Assembly: GCF_016097555.1 (NCBI RefSeq)
Contig: NC_054702.1
Location: forward strand, 66,522,478 to 66,586,477
Origin: Gigantopelta aegis
Taxonomy: Eukaryota; Mollusca; Gastropoda; Neomphalida; Peltospiridae
Direction of reading: 5' to 3'
DNA: 64,000 bases
Position numbers and translations under genes: made by a program
Notes under the pieces: generated by a model
The model's database searches: none
Seen by the model: only the letters and a program-made list of their open reading frames with translations
What the model was told of the DNA's origin: nothing
Shown here: positions 11,250 to 24,700 of the stretch, one piece after another
How positions within the stretch are numbered: position 1 is the stretch's first letter
Layout of the letters: each line of letters opens with the position of its first letter

Positions 11250-12172
11250 GTAGAGGAAATATCCTTTTTGAGGTACATGCTCTTAATTTCTTTTCGCCTG
11301 TGGCGATATTAATTGTTTTAGAAGGCCGTGTGCAGTTCCAAATGCACTTAGCCCAGATGGGCAACTTGTTACGTGATACCTTTGCGCGACGGTCATCGAG
11401 CTTTTCTAATACACACCCAGCGCAGGTGTGGAGGCCATGTGGCTAGTAGTTACGTAATATCTCCGGTAGTGCTGTTTATGGCCAGGGGATTGCTCGCGGA
11501 ATGGCGACAGCCAGTCTGACGATCAGAGAAAAATATGCCGGCGTGGTGGTTGTGGAAAATCCACATGATACGTGAGGTACCGCCTTGTACCCCCAGGCGA
11601 CATTCGCTGTCTCTGAGAGTTTTGAATAAATAGCTAGGGTTTTAGAGATATCGAGGAGAAAGATAGGAAGGCTCCAGGGGATCGCTGTCCGTCCACTGAA
11701 CGATCTGTATTAGTTCAGACGGGAGTTTGGTAAATATATATATATTTCTGCTCTGTGTATAACCTTGATGTGATTGATGTGACTTTAAATATTTTAATAC
11801 TGTATTATACCAATATTATTTAGACGGTGCTGCCGGTCATCTGGCGCAGTAATCTGTAGGCTCACTGTCCTAAATAATTATAAAAAGCTTAACCAGTCAT
11901 CCTGGAGGACCTAGGTAAACTGTAGGTTATTGTCTTTATTGTGATAGGTACCAGTATTAATTCCGTGTTACAAGGTTATTGAATGAGTAGTAAGGGGCAA
12001 TTAAAAATTAACCAGTTAGGAATAGAGTGTAATTCCTTTATTAATTAAGTTCTCCTGGAAGCGTTTCTCAATTATCACACGTTATTGAACGAGTAATAAG
12101 GGTTAATTAAAAATTAACCAGTTAGAAATAGAGTGTAATTCCTTTATTAATTAAGTTATCCTGGAAGCGTTT
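11250..12172 (+). mobile_element. Gypsy copy 1, 3' LTR (diverged, cut by gap)
   Basis: It aligns with the LTR at 19028 onward ('tcgcctgtggcgatattaat', 'ggttattgtctttattgtg') but is more diverged. It lacks the first 'tgggtgtgtgtgacgg'. Near the gap a block of about 107 bases is duplicated in tandem ('aaaattaaccagttag' at about 12002 and again near 12109). Confidence 0.78.
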
Positions 12173-12372
12173 NNNNNNNNNNNNNNNNNNNNNNNNNNNN
12201 NNNNNNNNNNNNNNNNNNNNNNNNNNNNNNNNNNNNNNNNNNNNNNNNNNNNNNNNNNNNNNNNNNNNNNNNNNNNNNNNNNNNNNNNNNNNNNNNNNNN
12301 NNNNNNNNNNNNNNNNNNNNNNNNNNNNNNNNNNNNNNNNNNNNNNNNNNNNNNNNNNNNNNNNNNNNNNNN
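12173..12372. other. Assembly gap (200 N)
   Basis: Exactly 200 undetermined bases, a conventional placeholder length. Confidence 1.
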
Positions 12373-15300
12373 GCACTAAAAAAGGAGAAGATACCTTTGG
12401 AAACACAATTCTGGAACCATCAAACAGTCAGTGGGCATCACCGTTTTCTGATTCAAAAGGGAGATAACATTTCCGGGGGCCTGACCTACGTCGCGGAATC
12501 AAATCATCAAGGCAGATGCCTACCCTTACTCCGCCTTTAGATTGCATCGACCGATTGGACACGCGCAAACATCAAACCAAATTGGCCAATGAAGGTTTTT
12601 ATGCCATTCCGTTAACGGAGGAAGCTAAGGTCTCCAACACAGACATTCCGGGTGACAGTTCAAATTCCACGGTCCACTATAGTTCCTAACTGGGAACATT
12701 TTATGGGTCCATATTCACTCTAGCAAAGGTAAATTAAAAAACAATTGTATTTTAAGGGTAAGCCTCTGGCTGTATTTTGCCCAGTTATTTTGATATTGCT
12801 CGCCTTTTGGGACAGGGGAATAGCGCAAGTGACAGCCGGATGAATCGGGAAGAACCCCTTTGGACCGGTACTCAGCCAGATGCGGTTTATAGCAAAAAAA
12901 CTGAAGGAAATGTTCCCCAATTTTGGAGTGAAAATAAATGCTATATAATGTTGTTTGCAATGGTGATGTTGTTAGTGCCAACGGAACCCGTTTCTATGGG
13001 CCAATCTTCACTTTGGAAGTTGGGCATTTTAAATGGGTTTTCAAGGAGATGACATCGGTATGAGCCAAATTAAAACATAAATACGGTCTACCCAAAATAT
13101 TAAGTTTGCAACCAAATGAAAATGTACTAGTGTAGATCCCTTATAAAAGGTAAATTTAATCGATGTGGTTTAGCCAAGTGTATGGGGGGCCCTATTTGGG
13201 TAAATATTGCAAACGTCAATTTTATCTATTTTTTATTTTTTTTTTTCTTTTTCTTTTATTTTTTAGGGGTGGTTGTCAAAATGATATTTAGTATACTTAA
13301 TGAATAAATAAATTGATCTGGTGTTAACACTGGGTTTTCTTGTAAAGGTCAAAAATTCAATCACAAGGCAATATCCAAATTCACCCTAATTTCGTGATTT
13401 GGCATAATGCATTTTTTGAATGTCAGTATAAGACACCTTTTGATGGTATTGTAATAATAACATAGTTTCTACAGAATAAATTTGTATTGCCTTAATAAAT
13501 TGGATTTCATGTGAAATATACAGAAAAAAACAGGATTTCAAAAACTTATATGAAAACATTGTTGCCCATGCAAACAATTGATGGAAAATAATATTTAAGA
13601 AACTAACTAGATAAATAAAGGCTTTCTTGGTTGTTTCCCCATATCAGAACTCCAACAAGGTCAACCATTACCAATATGGCGTTGGTTGAGACCATTATTG
13701 GTGGGGGATGACCAAGGAGGAACAATGGGAATGAATTTTATTGCATGGTTGGGGCATCATCTTTTGGGGTATTGGGTTAGGTTTTAAGTTACCATGGTCT
13801 AGTTAGCTTTCCATGGTTGTTTAAATGACCCAAATTATCAAACGGACTTTCAAACCAAGTTTGGACAAAACGGTCACAACTTTAAGGTCCACACACGATC
13901 ACTTCCGGGTGGGCAGTTCACATCCGGTCCACTAAGTTTCCTAACTGGGACACATGGTTATGGGTCCATATTCACTTCTACAAATGGTGAAGAATTTAAA
14001 ACAAAGTAGGTTTAATGGTAAGTTTGGCCTGTATTTTGCCCATTATTTTGTAATATTGGGCATCGACCTTTTTTGGGGACAAGGGTATATGCGGCAAGTG
14101 AAAGCCGGAGTAAACGGTTAATGAAACCACCTATTCGGGACCGGTACTACAGCCAGATGCGGTCATTAGCCAAAAAACTGAGACGGAAATGTTCTCAATT
14201 TGGGGAAGGTGAAAAAAAGCTTTATAATGTATGTTGCAATGGTTGTATGGTTGTTAGTGCCAACGGAAACCCGTTCTAGGGCAATCTTCACTTGAAGTTG
14301 GGCCAGTTTTAAATGGGTTTCAAATGGCCGAGAATCTGTTGTGGGACCCTTAAGGACATTCTGGGATTCCATCACACCGGGACGGCCCTTCCAATTCCGA
14401 GTGATTGCCGTTGGTTTTGAAAGGACTGCCCCTGCTGCCCTTTCAAAGGATGATGAACCAGGTTGGTTATCAGACCTAAGAAAACGTCAGTGTGTATCTG
14501 GGACGATTGGTGTTAGCCCACCGACATTGGGGAATGAAACATTTTAACCGGGTTTACAACAAATATTCAGTCGCCTACAGAAAGCTAATTGACTGGGACC
14601 TGGGCAAATGTGAATTCGTGAAAGCTGGTAGGCCTACTTAGGTATACTGTCGGCAGGGTTGCGTCCCCCAACTGCAGGCCAAAGACACTAAGAATCAGCC
14701 AGTAACCCTGCACCGCCCCAACCGTCGTTGAAGTTCGCCGGTTTTTCGTTGGTATGGGCCCGGGTTATTATCGTCGTTTCTGTGCAAATGTGCGGACCGG
14801 TTGCGGCCCCCATTACATTCGCTGTTAAAGAAGGAAACAAAGTTTCCAGTGGTCCAGATTGAATGCGAGGAAGCAATTCAACCGTCTCAAGGCGATGCCT
14901 TCCTCGTCTCCCGTTGGATGGCGGCCAGGAATACCGAATGCCTTTCAAAACTAGCTTGTGGATGCCAGGACGTGGGAGCTGGAGCGTGCTGTTCCAAGGG
15001 AAAACCCCGGAATGGAACTGGACCATCCTGTAATTTTCTTCTCCAAAAAAGTTTGGACAAACACCAAGGTGAAACTATTCCACTATAGAGAAGGAAGCTT
15101 TGGCCATGGTACAAGCTCTGAAGCCATTTTCAGATTCGTGTGAAGTCGGGAATTGCATCAAGTGGTGGTCTTTACGATCATAATCTGCTTAATTTAATTA
15201 ACAGAATGAAAGCCAACCAACCAGAGAGTTTTGAGATGGAGTCTTCTTCTGCAAGAATACCCCAATTACCATTGAACATATCAAGGGCCACACCAATTGT

Positions 15301-17165
15301 AATCGCTGATAACCCTTGTCCCGGAAGTTGGAACGGTTATGATTAATTGTGTTGACATTCTTGATTTCGTTTGGTTTTTATTATATTTATTTGTATACCA
15401 GGGGGAACTCAGAGACTCAAGTGATTACGGGTAGTCACCTTTAATTAAATGTGTTATTAAATTTGCCCGGAGGCGGCGGTTAACGCCTTTTGTTTTAAGG
15501 TAGGTATATTTCCCTATTCCTAGAGTTAGAGGAAAATAACCATTTTGAGGTGGGTGTGTGTGACGGTACAGCTCTTAATTTGGTTTTCGGCCTGTGGCGA
15601 ATTAATTGGTTTGGAGGGGCCGTGTTGGCAGTTCCAAATATGGCCACTAAAGCCCAGGGGGTAATTTTAATGATACCTCTGCGCGACGGGGTGCAGTTTT
15701 AATACAAACCCAGCCCGGAAGGCGGAGGACCGTGTGGGCCATAGTTACGTAATACCTCCGCGCGACCAGGGAATCTTTAGCGAACTGGCGACATTAAGTC
15801 CGACCATTGAGAAAAAAAAAAATAACCCGCTTGGTCGCTGTGGAAAAGCACTTGTAGGATTCGGTTTGGCGATGTACCCCCAGGCGATATTCGGTTTTAT
15901 GATAAAAGCTAGGGTTTAGGAAAATCGGAGAGAAACATAGGAAAGGTTCCAGGGATCGCTGTCCGAAACTGGTAATTATATATTTCTGCTTGTTGTAAAA
16001 CCTTGATGTGAGTGATGTGCTTTAAATTTTTAATCTGTATTATTACCAATTTATTTAGACGGTTGCTGGCTTGCGCCCGGCATCGGACGCAAAGAAACTG
16101 TAGGACAATGATCTTTAATAATTAAAAGCTTAAAACCAGTATCCTAAAGGCCTAGGTAAAACTGTAGGTTATTGTCTTTATTGTGATAGGTACCAGTTTA
16201 AAGTCTGTATTACAAGGGTTATTGAATGAGTTAGTAAGGGTTAATTAAAAATGAACCAGTTTAGGAAAGGTTGGTAATTCCTTATTAATTAAGTTCCCCG
16301 GAAGCGTTTCTCAATTACAAAGTGGGGTGTTGTGGACGGGGGTTGAAGGATAGCATATTGGGTAAAATAGACACCTAGAGATTAACTTTAAGGGATCAGT
16401 TCGGGGGTTAATATTTGGTTGTTGTTAATTAAATACTGCGGCCCAAGTAATTTGTAGCGTAGGTTAATACAGATTCCAAAGTTTATTGTGTTTTGTTTGT
16501 TTTTAGTGAACTTAAAAGTGCTATAATAAACTATATTTATATAAGTCCTTATCTCGGTCATACCTAGACGAGCAGCGGGTATAACTGCCTGTTTACAGGA
16601 GATTCAATAGATATGTTAGGAGAGATATTTTGGGACAACGTGTTTCATTCAGTTGGGATTATAGGATCTCCGTGGACAAAGGGTATTTGACAAAATAGAG
16701 TTTTTTCCCAAAATCTGATTAGTGCCCGTCTATCAGAGGAGATTCCGGTTACGGAACAAAACATCATTTGACCGTCACAAGAGGACTGCCACTTCCCGAA
16801 CTATTTACAAATCGCAAACTAGCACAGGAAGAACGGTTGGAAATAATAAAGCCGTGGTGAGTAACACTCATAATCCGCCAGGAACAGGTGGTTATCAGGA
16901 GGTTCGGGAAAAGGTCAGAAATCCTGTTCCCATCGAGGGCAACCCGGTCTGAGTACTGCCCCCAGCGTCAATTACGTCATTTTTGTCTAAAACGAATTTG
17001 GGGGGGGGGGGGGGGGTGTCGTCCACAGTTTCACCAAATGAGAGAGTTTGAGAATAAAAGAGTTGAGATAGAGGCTGCCCGGCTACCGAACTAGCTAGAG
17101 AAGCAACTGGATCCCTGCTCAGATCAAAAATCAAATCACTGTTTTGATAGGACGGCTAGGATTCG
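12373..17165 (+). pseudogene. Gypsy copy 2: indel-rich pol and LTR, likely unpolished
   Basis: 12373-12640 parallels 17595-17880 (RT leader). 14340-15330 parallels 17890-18810 (RT and RNase H). 15520-16990 parallels 18990-20460 (LTR). The differences are mostly single-base insertions, deletions and doubled letters, as in raw long reads, rather than substitutions. 12645-13075 and 13890-14335 are two noisy versions of one sequence. No frame in this block should be trusted as a protein. Confidence 0.75.
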
Positions 17166-18808
17166 GGAATTTAAACCATGGGATGGTGGCTGGGCTGTAA
17201 CGTTCCATTCCACGGGTTTCTGTGCAGAACAGGTATTTCGGTCGGGCCCTATGTTTGTGCACAAACCGGTTTAATGAGACAGGGTATGTGATAAACTCAA
17301 GGACTCCTGATAGGGTTAGGAAAAGTAGGTATTGTCACATCAATTTGCTAAAAGGTTATTTTGACAGACTGCCGATAGTTCCAGTGTTGCCTGTCCAAAT
17401 TGAGAGTCACTCAACTTCCTGTGATGACGTCAAGACAGCACCCAGCGAGCAAAGTTGACTACGTTGATACAAGACAATGTTTCCATTTGTCAAGACTTTC
17501 CAACGGTTAGCAATACCTTAATCCAGGATGTGCGCTTGGAACCCAACGCTACACCGATTCGACAGCATGTCCTATCGGATAAATCCTGTAAAATGTGCGG
17601 CACTAAAAAAGGAGATAGATTACATGTTGGCACACGACATTCTGGAACCATAAACATTCAGTGGGCATCACCTTTATTCTGATGAGTCAAAAAGGGAGAT
17701 AACATTTTCTCGGGTGTGCGCTGACACTACGTCGCGTGAATCAACTCATCAAGGTCAGATGCCTACCCTCTACTCCCGCCTTGACGATTGCATCGACCGA
17801 GTTGGACACGCGCAATACATCACCAAATTGGACCTACTGAAGGGTTTTAGTTTATCCATTCCGTTAACGGAGGAAGCTAAGGACTTCTGGCGATCATCAC
17901 ACCTGACGGCCTCTTCCAATTCCGAGTGATGCCGTTTGGTTTGAAGACTGCCCCTGCTGCCTTTCAAAGGATGATGAACCAGGTGTTATCAGACCTAGAA
18001 AACGTCAGTGTGTATCTGGACGATGTGGTGTTAGCCACCGACACTTGGGATGAACATTTAACCGGGTTACAACAAATATTAAGTCGCCTACTTGACTGTG
18101 GACCTGGGCAAATGTGAATTCGTGAAAGCTTCAGTGACCTACTTAGGTCATACTGTCGGACATGGTTGCGTCGCCCCACTGCAGGCCAAGACACTAAGCA
18201 TCAGCCAGTACCCTGCACCGACCAACCGTCGTGAAGTTCGCCGGTTCGTTGGTATGGCCGGTTATTATCGTCGTTTCTGTGCTAAATGTGCGACGGTAGC
18301 GGCCCCCATCACATCGCTGCTAAAGAAGGAAACAAAGTTCCAGTGGTCAGATGAATGCGAGAAGTCATTCAACCGTCTCAAGCAGATGCTCTCCTCGTCT
18401 CCCGTGATGGCAGCGCCAGACTACCGAATGCCTTTCAAACTAGCTGTGGATGCCAGTGACGTGGGAGCTGGAGCTGTGCTGTTCCAGGAAGACGGAAATG
18501 GACTGGACCATCCTGTAAGTTTTCTTCTCCAAAAAGTTTGACAAACACCAGGTGAACTATTCCACTATAGAGAAGGAAGCTTTGGCCATGGTACAAGCTC
18601 TGAAGCATTTTCAGATCTACGTGTGAAGTCGGCATTGCATCAAGTGGTGGTCTTTACTGATCATAATCTGCTTACTTTCATTCACAGAATGAAAGCCACC
18701 AACCAGAGAGTTTTGAGATGGAGTCTTCTTCTGCAAGAATACCCAATTACCATTGAACATATCAAGGGCACATCCAATGTAATCGCTGATACCCTGTCCC
18801 GAAGTTGA
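17166..18808 (+). pseudogene. Gypsy copy 3: integrase tail, RT and RNase H
   Basis: In order: the integrase GPY/F tail ('YCHINLLKGYF', 17330-17365), an RT leader (17455-17680), and RT palm pieces ('KLDLLKGF', 'MPFGLKTAPAAFQRMMNQ', and the catalytic 'YLDD' near 18015). The RT thumb ('VRRFVGMAGYYRRFC') and RNase H follow, ending 'IADTLSRS' at 18808. Frames are broken at several points: near 17680, at the RT start, at about 18115 and at about 18535. Integrase stands before RT, as in Gmr1-like Ty3/gypsy elements. Confidence 0.85.
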
Positions 18809-19027
18809 ACGTTATGATAATGTGTTGACATTCTTGATTTCTGTTTTGTTTTTATATATTTTATTTGTATACCAGGGACTCAGAGACTCAATGTGATTAC
18901 TGGTAGTCACCTTATTATTACATGTGTTATAAATGCCCGGATGCGTCGGTTAACGCACGTTTTGTTTTAATGTAGTATATTTCCCTATTCCTAGAGTAGA
19001 GGAAATATCCATTTTGAGGTGGGTGTG

Positions 19028-20457
19028 TGTGACGGTACATGCTCTTAATTTTGTTTTCGCCTGTGGCGATATTAATTGTTTTAGAGGGCCGTGTGCAGTT
19101 CCAATATGCACTTAAGCCCAGGTGGGTACTTTGTTACGTGATACCTCTGCGCGACGGCTGTGTGCAGTTTCTAATACACACCCATTGAATTTCTAGCGAA
19201 CTGGCGACATTAAGTCTGACCATCTGAGAAAAAAAATACCGCTTGGTCGCTGTGGAAATAGCACTTGTAGGGATTCGGTGCCGCGATGTACCCCCAGGCG
19301 ATATTCGGCTTTTATGATAAATAGCTAGGGTTTTAGACATATCGGAGAGAAACATAGGAAGGCTTCCAGGGATCGCTGTCCGAACTGGTAATTATATATT
19401 TTCTGCTCTGTTGTATAACCTTGATGTGATTGATGTGACTTTAAATATTTTAATACTGTATTATACCAATATTATTTAGACGGTGCTGCCGGTCATCTGA
19501 CGCAGTAAACTGTAGGCTCACTGATCTAATATATATAAAAAGCTTAACCAGTCATCCTAAAGGACCTAGGTAAACTGTAGGTTATTGTCTTTATTGTGAT
19601 AGGTACCAGTATTAAAGTCTGTATTACAAGGTTATTGAATTAGTAGTAAGGGTTAATTAAAAATGAACCAGTTAGGAATAGAGTTGTAATTCCTTTATTA
19701 ATTAAGTTCCCCTGGAAGCGTTTCTCAATTATCACACGTGTGGGTGTTGTGTCACGGTGAAGTGATTAGCATATTGTGTAAACTAGACACCTAGAGATTA
19801 ACTAATTAAGTGATCAGTTCTGGGTTGTTAATATTTGTTGTTGTTAATTAACTACTGCGGCAGTACATTTGTCAGCGTAGGTTAATACAGATTCCAAAGT
19901 GTATTGTGTTTTTGTTGTGTTTTCTAGTGAACTAAACGTGCTATAATAACATATACTTTATATAAGATCTTATCTCTGATCATACCTAGACGAGCCAGCG
20001 GGTATAACTGCCTGTTACAGAGAGATCTAATAGATATAGTTAGGAGAGATATTTGGACAATCGTGTTTCATTCAGTTACGGGTATTATAGGATCCCCGTG
20101 ACAAATGGGTATTTGACAAAATAGAGTTTTTTCCCATAAATCTGTATCTAGTGCCTCGTCTATCAGAGGAGATCCGTTACTGAACAATACATCATTTTGA
20201 CCGTCACAAGAGGACTGCCACTTCCTGACTAGTTTACTAAATCGCAACTAGCACAGGACAGAACGCATTGGAATAATTACAGCTGTGGTGATATACACTC
20301 ATGAATCACTGCCAGAACAGTGTTGATATCAGATGTTCGGGAAAGGTCAGCATATCCTGTCCCATCGATGGCACACGTCGTGAGTACTGCCACCACAGCT
20401 GTCAATTACGTCATTTTGTCTAAACGAATTATGGGGGGGGGGGGGGGTGTCTGTAAC
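19028..20457 (+). mobile_element. Gypsy copy 3, LTR
   Basis: It starts 'tgtgacggtacatgctc', about 220 bases after the RNase H stop. Similarity with the copy-2 LTR runs on through 'agacgagccagcgggtataa' to the poly(G) at 20431-20445 and 'cagtttcaccaatgag'. The 3' boundary could be at 'ccgtgaca' (about 20104) or near 20457; I cannot decide without an empty site. Confidence 0.7.
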
Positions 20458-20499
20458 AGTTTCACCAATGAGATGAAAAGGTATGCACAAGTTCAAACT

Positions 20500-21100
20500 A
20501 TGGAATAGTATCCACCATAGTGTTGGTCAGTGACACATCGTATTTGTATCCACTATAAAACCTGTTGGGTGCCTTCAGGAGTCCCTGAACATCATAACAC
20601 TAATTGAACAACTGCTGTACCAAATCTGCATACAATCAGCATGCCCTAAGGTGTCTAAGACGTTGTGCTGTGTAGATACCATAATCTAGGGCAGAAGGTA
20701 TATTGCTCGACATAAAGTGAAAATTGACTATTGGAAAGTTGAAGTGACCCTTTTTGTCATACGGTTTAGTTTGGGGACCAGTGTCGCATTGTATCTCTAT
20801 GCATAGATCGAGGTAGAAAACTGATTTAATACCTTCATATATTTCTTTTATTTCTAACTATTGTGGGTAAATCAATGGATGGTAATCTGTAATCCTGCTA
20901 TTATTGAATGATATAAGATCATCAATATAGCGGAAACTAAAGTTCAAACTTTTAGCAAGATTCCTTTGTTTTGATTTAACCAGATTAGTAAGAAATTCTG
21001 ATTCATATGCACAGAGAAACACAGCTTTTCTTGTGTTTAAATCTAATACATGTAGTAACAACTGATCAATAAATTCCCGAATAAAACAATCTGTAAAAAG
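20500..21100 (-). pseudogene. Penelope-type reverse transcriptase fragment
   Basis: The minus strand encodes a stretch with 'FSFRYIDDLISFNNSRITDY' (catalytic YIDD at about 20930). After a stop near 20867 the same protein type continues ('FNFPIVNFHFMSSNIPSA', about 20720). This RYIDD...FNFPIVNF...SSNIP pattern is a widespread invertebrate RT type that I associate with Penelope-like elements; the exact clade is inference. At least two in-frame stops make it a fossil. No endonuclease domain was seen. Confidence 0.7.
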
Positions 21101-21629
21101 CACAAAACAAAACAAAACATAACAAAACATAACAGAAAACAAAACCCAGAGAAGAAGAAGAAAAATTACCTCTTTAAAGGCGCAAACCCTAGTTTCAACC
21201 CGTAAAAATGGATACTAAGTTTGGTTACCTTACAAACCTGTAACGCATTTGGATAACGTTACAAGAGAGTGAAACAAGAGTCTGTGACGTTGAAACGGTG
21301 AAATCTCGTTAACGTGCGTTTTAAAAATATGAAAAATACATTTTATGGTATTAGAAACACCAGGATGACCAGAAACACTTCGGTTCTACGGAAATGGATT
21401 ATCTAAACAATAAAATATAAGTAATATTCAGTGATCATAATCGGTTCTAATAGTGAAAGATATGCCTTAGTGTTTAAAAACTAGGGTCTGTCAAGTTAAC
21501 TCTTCCGAAAAAAATCGACAGTAGTTTGGGGGATTTTAAAAAAAAAAAAATTTTATTTAAAAAAAAAGAAGCTTCTACGTCATTATTTTATAAATTTTTA
21601 AAAATCAAGTGCTACTTGTCTATTGTGAC

Positions 21630-21700
21630 ACCCAATAACCGATGTGTATTTTTGCGCTGGGGTGTCGTTAAACATTCATTCATTCATTCATTTAACATGA
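21630..21700 (-). repeat. SINE tail fragment with (CATT)n
   Basis: 'gcgctggggtgtcgttaaac' followed by a CATT run is the reverse complement of the tail modules at 42975-43056 and 59395-59460. Confidence 0.7.
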
Positions 21701-24700
21701 AAATGTATTTAAATACTACTCATGTTCAGATCGGCTTTTAGGTCCGATTCCAGATTAAGCCTAGTTTTTAATAAAACCCTTTCCTAGACAGCAAGAAAAT
21801 CTGTTTCTCTGAGTCGAACCGAGTATGCATATCGAACTCCATGACAAACCTCCCAGCAGTAACCTTAACTGAACTAACTCTTGTATTACTTAAGTTAAAT
21901 TAAAAAATATTTTTAAAAGAGATTAATTGAAGGTTTACATTTCATTAAAAATAAACACATAAATAATATTTACAAAAATTAAATACATGAATAATAATAA
22001 TAATAATAATAAAATAATAATAATAATAATAATTAAAAAATAAATAAATAAATAAATAAATTAATTAAATTAATTAAAAGACGTAACTTTACAATATTTT
22101 CAAAAGGGAATTATTATCCAAGGAAGGTTTACTTTCTACAAGAATAAATAAATATGCAATCAAACATTCATAAATCAATAAATTAATAAAAAAAATCATT
22201 AAATCAATAATTTTAAATAAATCCATTTTAAACATAATTACTAGTCTTTGTCTACATGACAAAAGTACAAAAATAAAATTTAGTAATACATGTCGTTTGA
22301 ACATGACTTACTTTGGGACTAAAAATATTTATACACATGCAGGATTAATCCGAAAATAACATTGCCACCAGAAACACATTCTTAAATCAAACCAAGACAA
22401 GGCTATAATTTTCTTTATTGTGATACTTTTAAATTTTAATATTTAATTGAACAATATCTGTTTTGCTTGAGGAATGTTGCATAAAAACTAAACTTATAAC
22501 ATTGTTACTATAAGCTAAATTGCAAATAAAGTATCTTCTTGAATTTCAGTATTACGAGGCGTGCAAACCAGTTTTCAAATACTTGAATGCATATATTTTG
22601 ACGTATACTTATGTTTGTATTTTTAATAGGACATATCATTGACACGTATGAACGAAGTTTGGAAAATTCCTATTACAACTTTGCTAAACAATCTATTAGC
22701 CACAATCTTTTACAGCGATACTATTTTTAGTTTTAATTTATTTATTCTTGGTCATTTGAAAATAAAGTTTTGACCATAACTCCCATCAAAAAACAAAATA
22801 CTTTTCGTTAATACGTGGACTGCAGTGCAGGGTGAATGCTTTATCAAATAACATTAATTAAATATTAAGAAAGGAATTATTTTAAAAACAAATGTTTATA
22901 AAACTGTTGCAAAATTGTAGAAAGACAATTATTCACAACAAGTTAGTGTATATTACAATTGTTTTTAAATGCATATATTAATATAATAATTTTGTAGATG
23001 AGTACTGGGAGTTGAAAACTTTCTTCACAGTAAAAGACAATGGTTTGTCGTCACCGCCTAGAGTTGCCATCAATGAGTCGTAACTTTGTAATAACCTCAT
23101 ATTACTAGATGTAGATTGATTGAGACGAAGACACAATAATACTATCGGTCGGAATGTTTTATTTCCAATATGACAGATCGTAACTTGTTGGGATTTTTTT
23201 TTTTTTTTCAGCACAAAATATAAAGTATACAAAATAGAACTGATACATCTTGATAAAATAAACATATAAGACGTGTTATAAAAAATGTTTCCTACGTATT
23301 AATATTATCAATCTATAATTCAATTATATATATTTTGTAATATAATTCACTGATAATTAATTCTAAAACATAAATACACATAATATTCTATGCAACTAAT
23401 TTCATCCAACAATTTCAGTTTTCTTCGCATTTGATTGTTTTGTTGTTTATTTATTGTGGAACTATATTTACCTATATGCTAATACATTTTCAGAGTATTT
23501 TGGAATTCAATTAACGTTGGTTGTTGACATTTAATTTGCTTTTGATTTATATGTATTGTTTGGCAATTAACAATATTAAATCGATAATATTATGTGGGTG
23601 GGGTTGTTGTTTTAAGAATACTTGGAGTTGCTTAAATAATTCTTTGTGCATTTACTTGGGAGTTGATTTTAGTTTTTAAGAATATCCCGTTTATAACAGG
23701 ATTTCAGAGACATATAGTAACTTCATGTGATCAATTCTTGAACTGGTCTAAGCAGACTGGTAATCGATGTTTATATGAACCTGGTCAGACAATTTACTTA
23801 GGCCATAAACACACTGGGGTTGGGTCTTCGTCTGGGTCTGGAGAGTATGGTACCAGTCGAAATCAAAACGCACAGAATCATATGGGACAAAAAAAACCCC
23901 ACCCGATCTGTGCTGGCGCGAACTACAAATCTGACAGCAGACGACATACAACATGAGTTATAATTATTGTAACGGCGCCAGACTCAACAGATCCAGATCC
24001 TTGTTCGGTGTGTTTTGGGTCTTAGGTTTCAATTAAAGTATTCTATATTTGAATCGTCATAAAAGTTGAACGCGTGAATCTATTTACACATAACATGTTG
24101 GGCTGGAAATCAAATACTCTACTATTTTAATGTCATAACTGTTTGTTAAATTATTCAATTTTAAAACATTTTAATTCAGGAGCAATTTATATTACAGGTA
24201 TTATGGCTGTTTAATTAATGTGCAGCGAGATACAAGAACATGTTACTTGTGCTGCTCCTGCTATTGCTGAACAGTGTAAAGAAAGTCTGTAGAATTATTA
24301 TTATTTAATGTTTTATTAACCATTCTCAATATGAACACATTTTTCTACAATGACTGCCAGCTCACGTGCACATATAATCACAAAATTGTCTACAAATCGT
24401 ACAAAAAAGTACACATAACAAAGTATACATTAATTTACGTGTTTGGCAATACGTTATTAATATTTATTATTATTACTACAGTGTGTTGTTGTTTTTTTCT
24501 ATGAATATAATAGGTGTGGATATTATTTTTGAGTTCTAATAATACAGTTTTGTCTTTATAAATTTTGAATGATATTTGAACTGTATTATTTATTAGTATG
24601 TCTTGATTTTCCAGGAGGTCAATACATTTACTGGACAGAAGTTAAAAGATAATACAAATTCCTATAGATCCCTTTGTTCATTCTTTCAGGGTTTTTATTT

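Noticed and set aside
11750..12060. LTR sequence considered as a host regulatory region
   Set aside because: It is shared almost unchanged with three other LTR copies in the window, so it belongs to the retrotransposon.
12122..12406. 94-codon minus-strand frame
   Set aside because: It runs through the 200-N gap, so most residues are undetermined.
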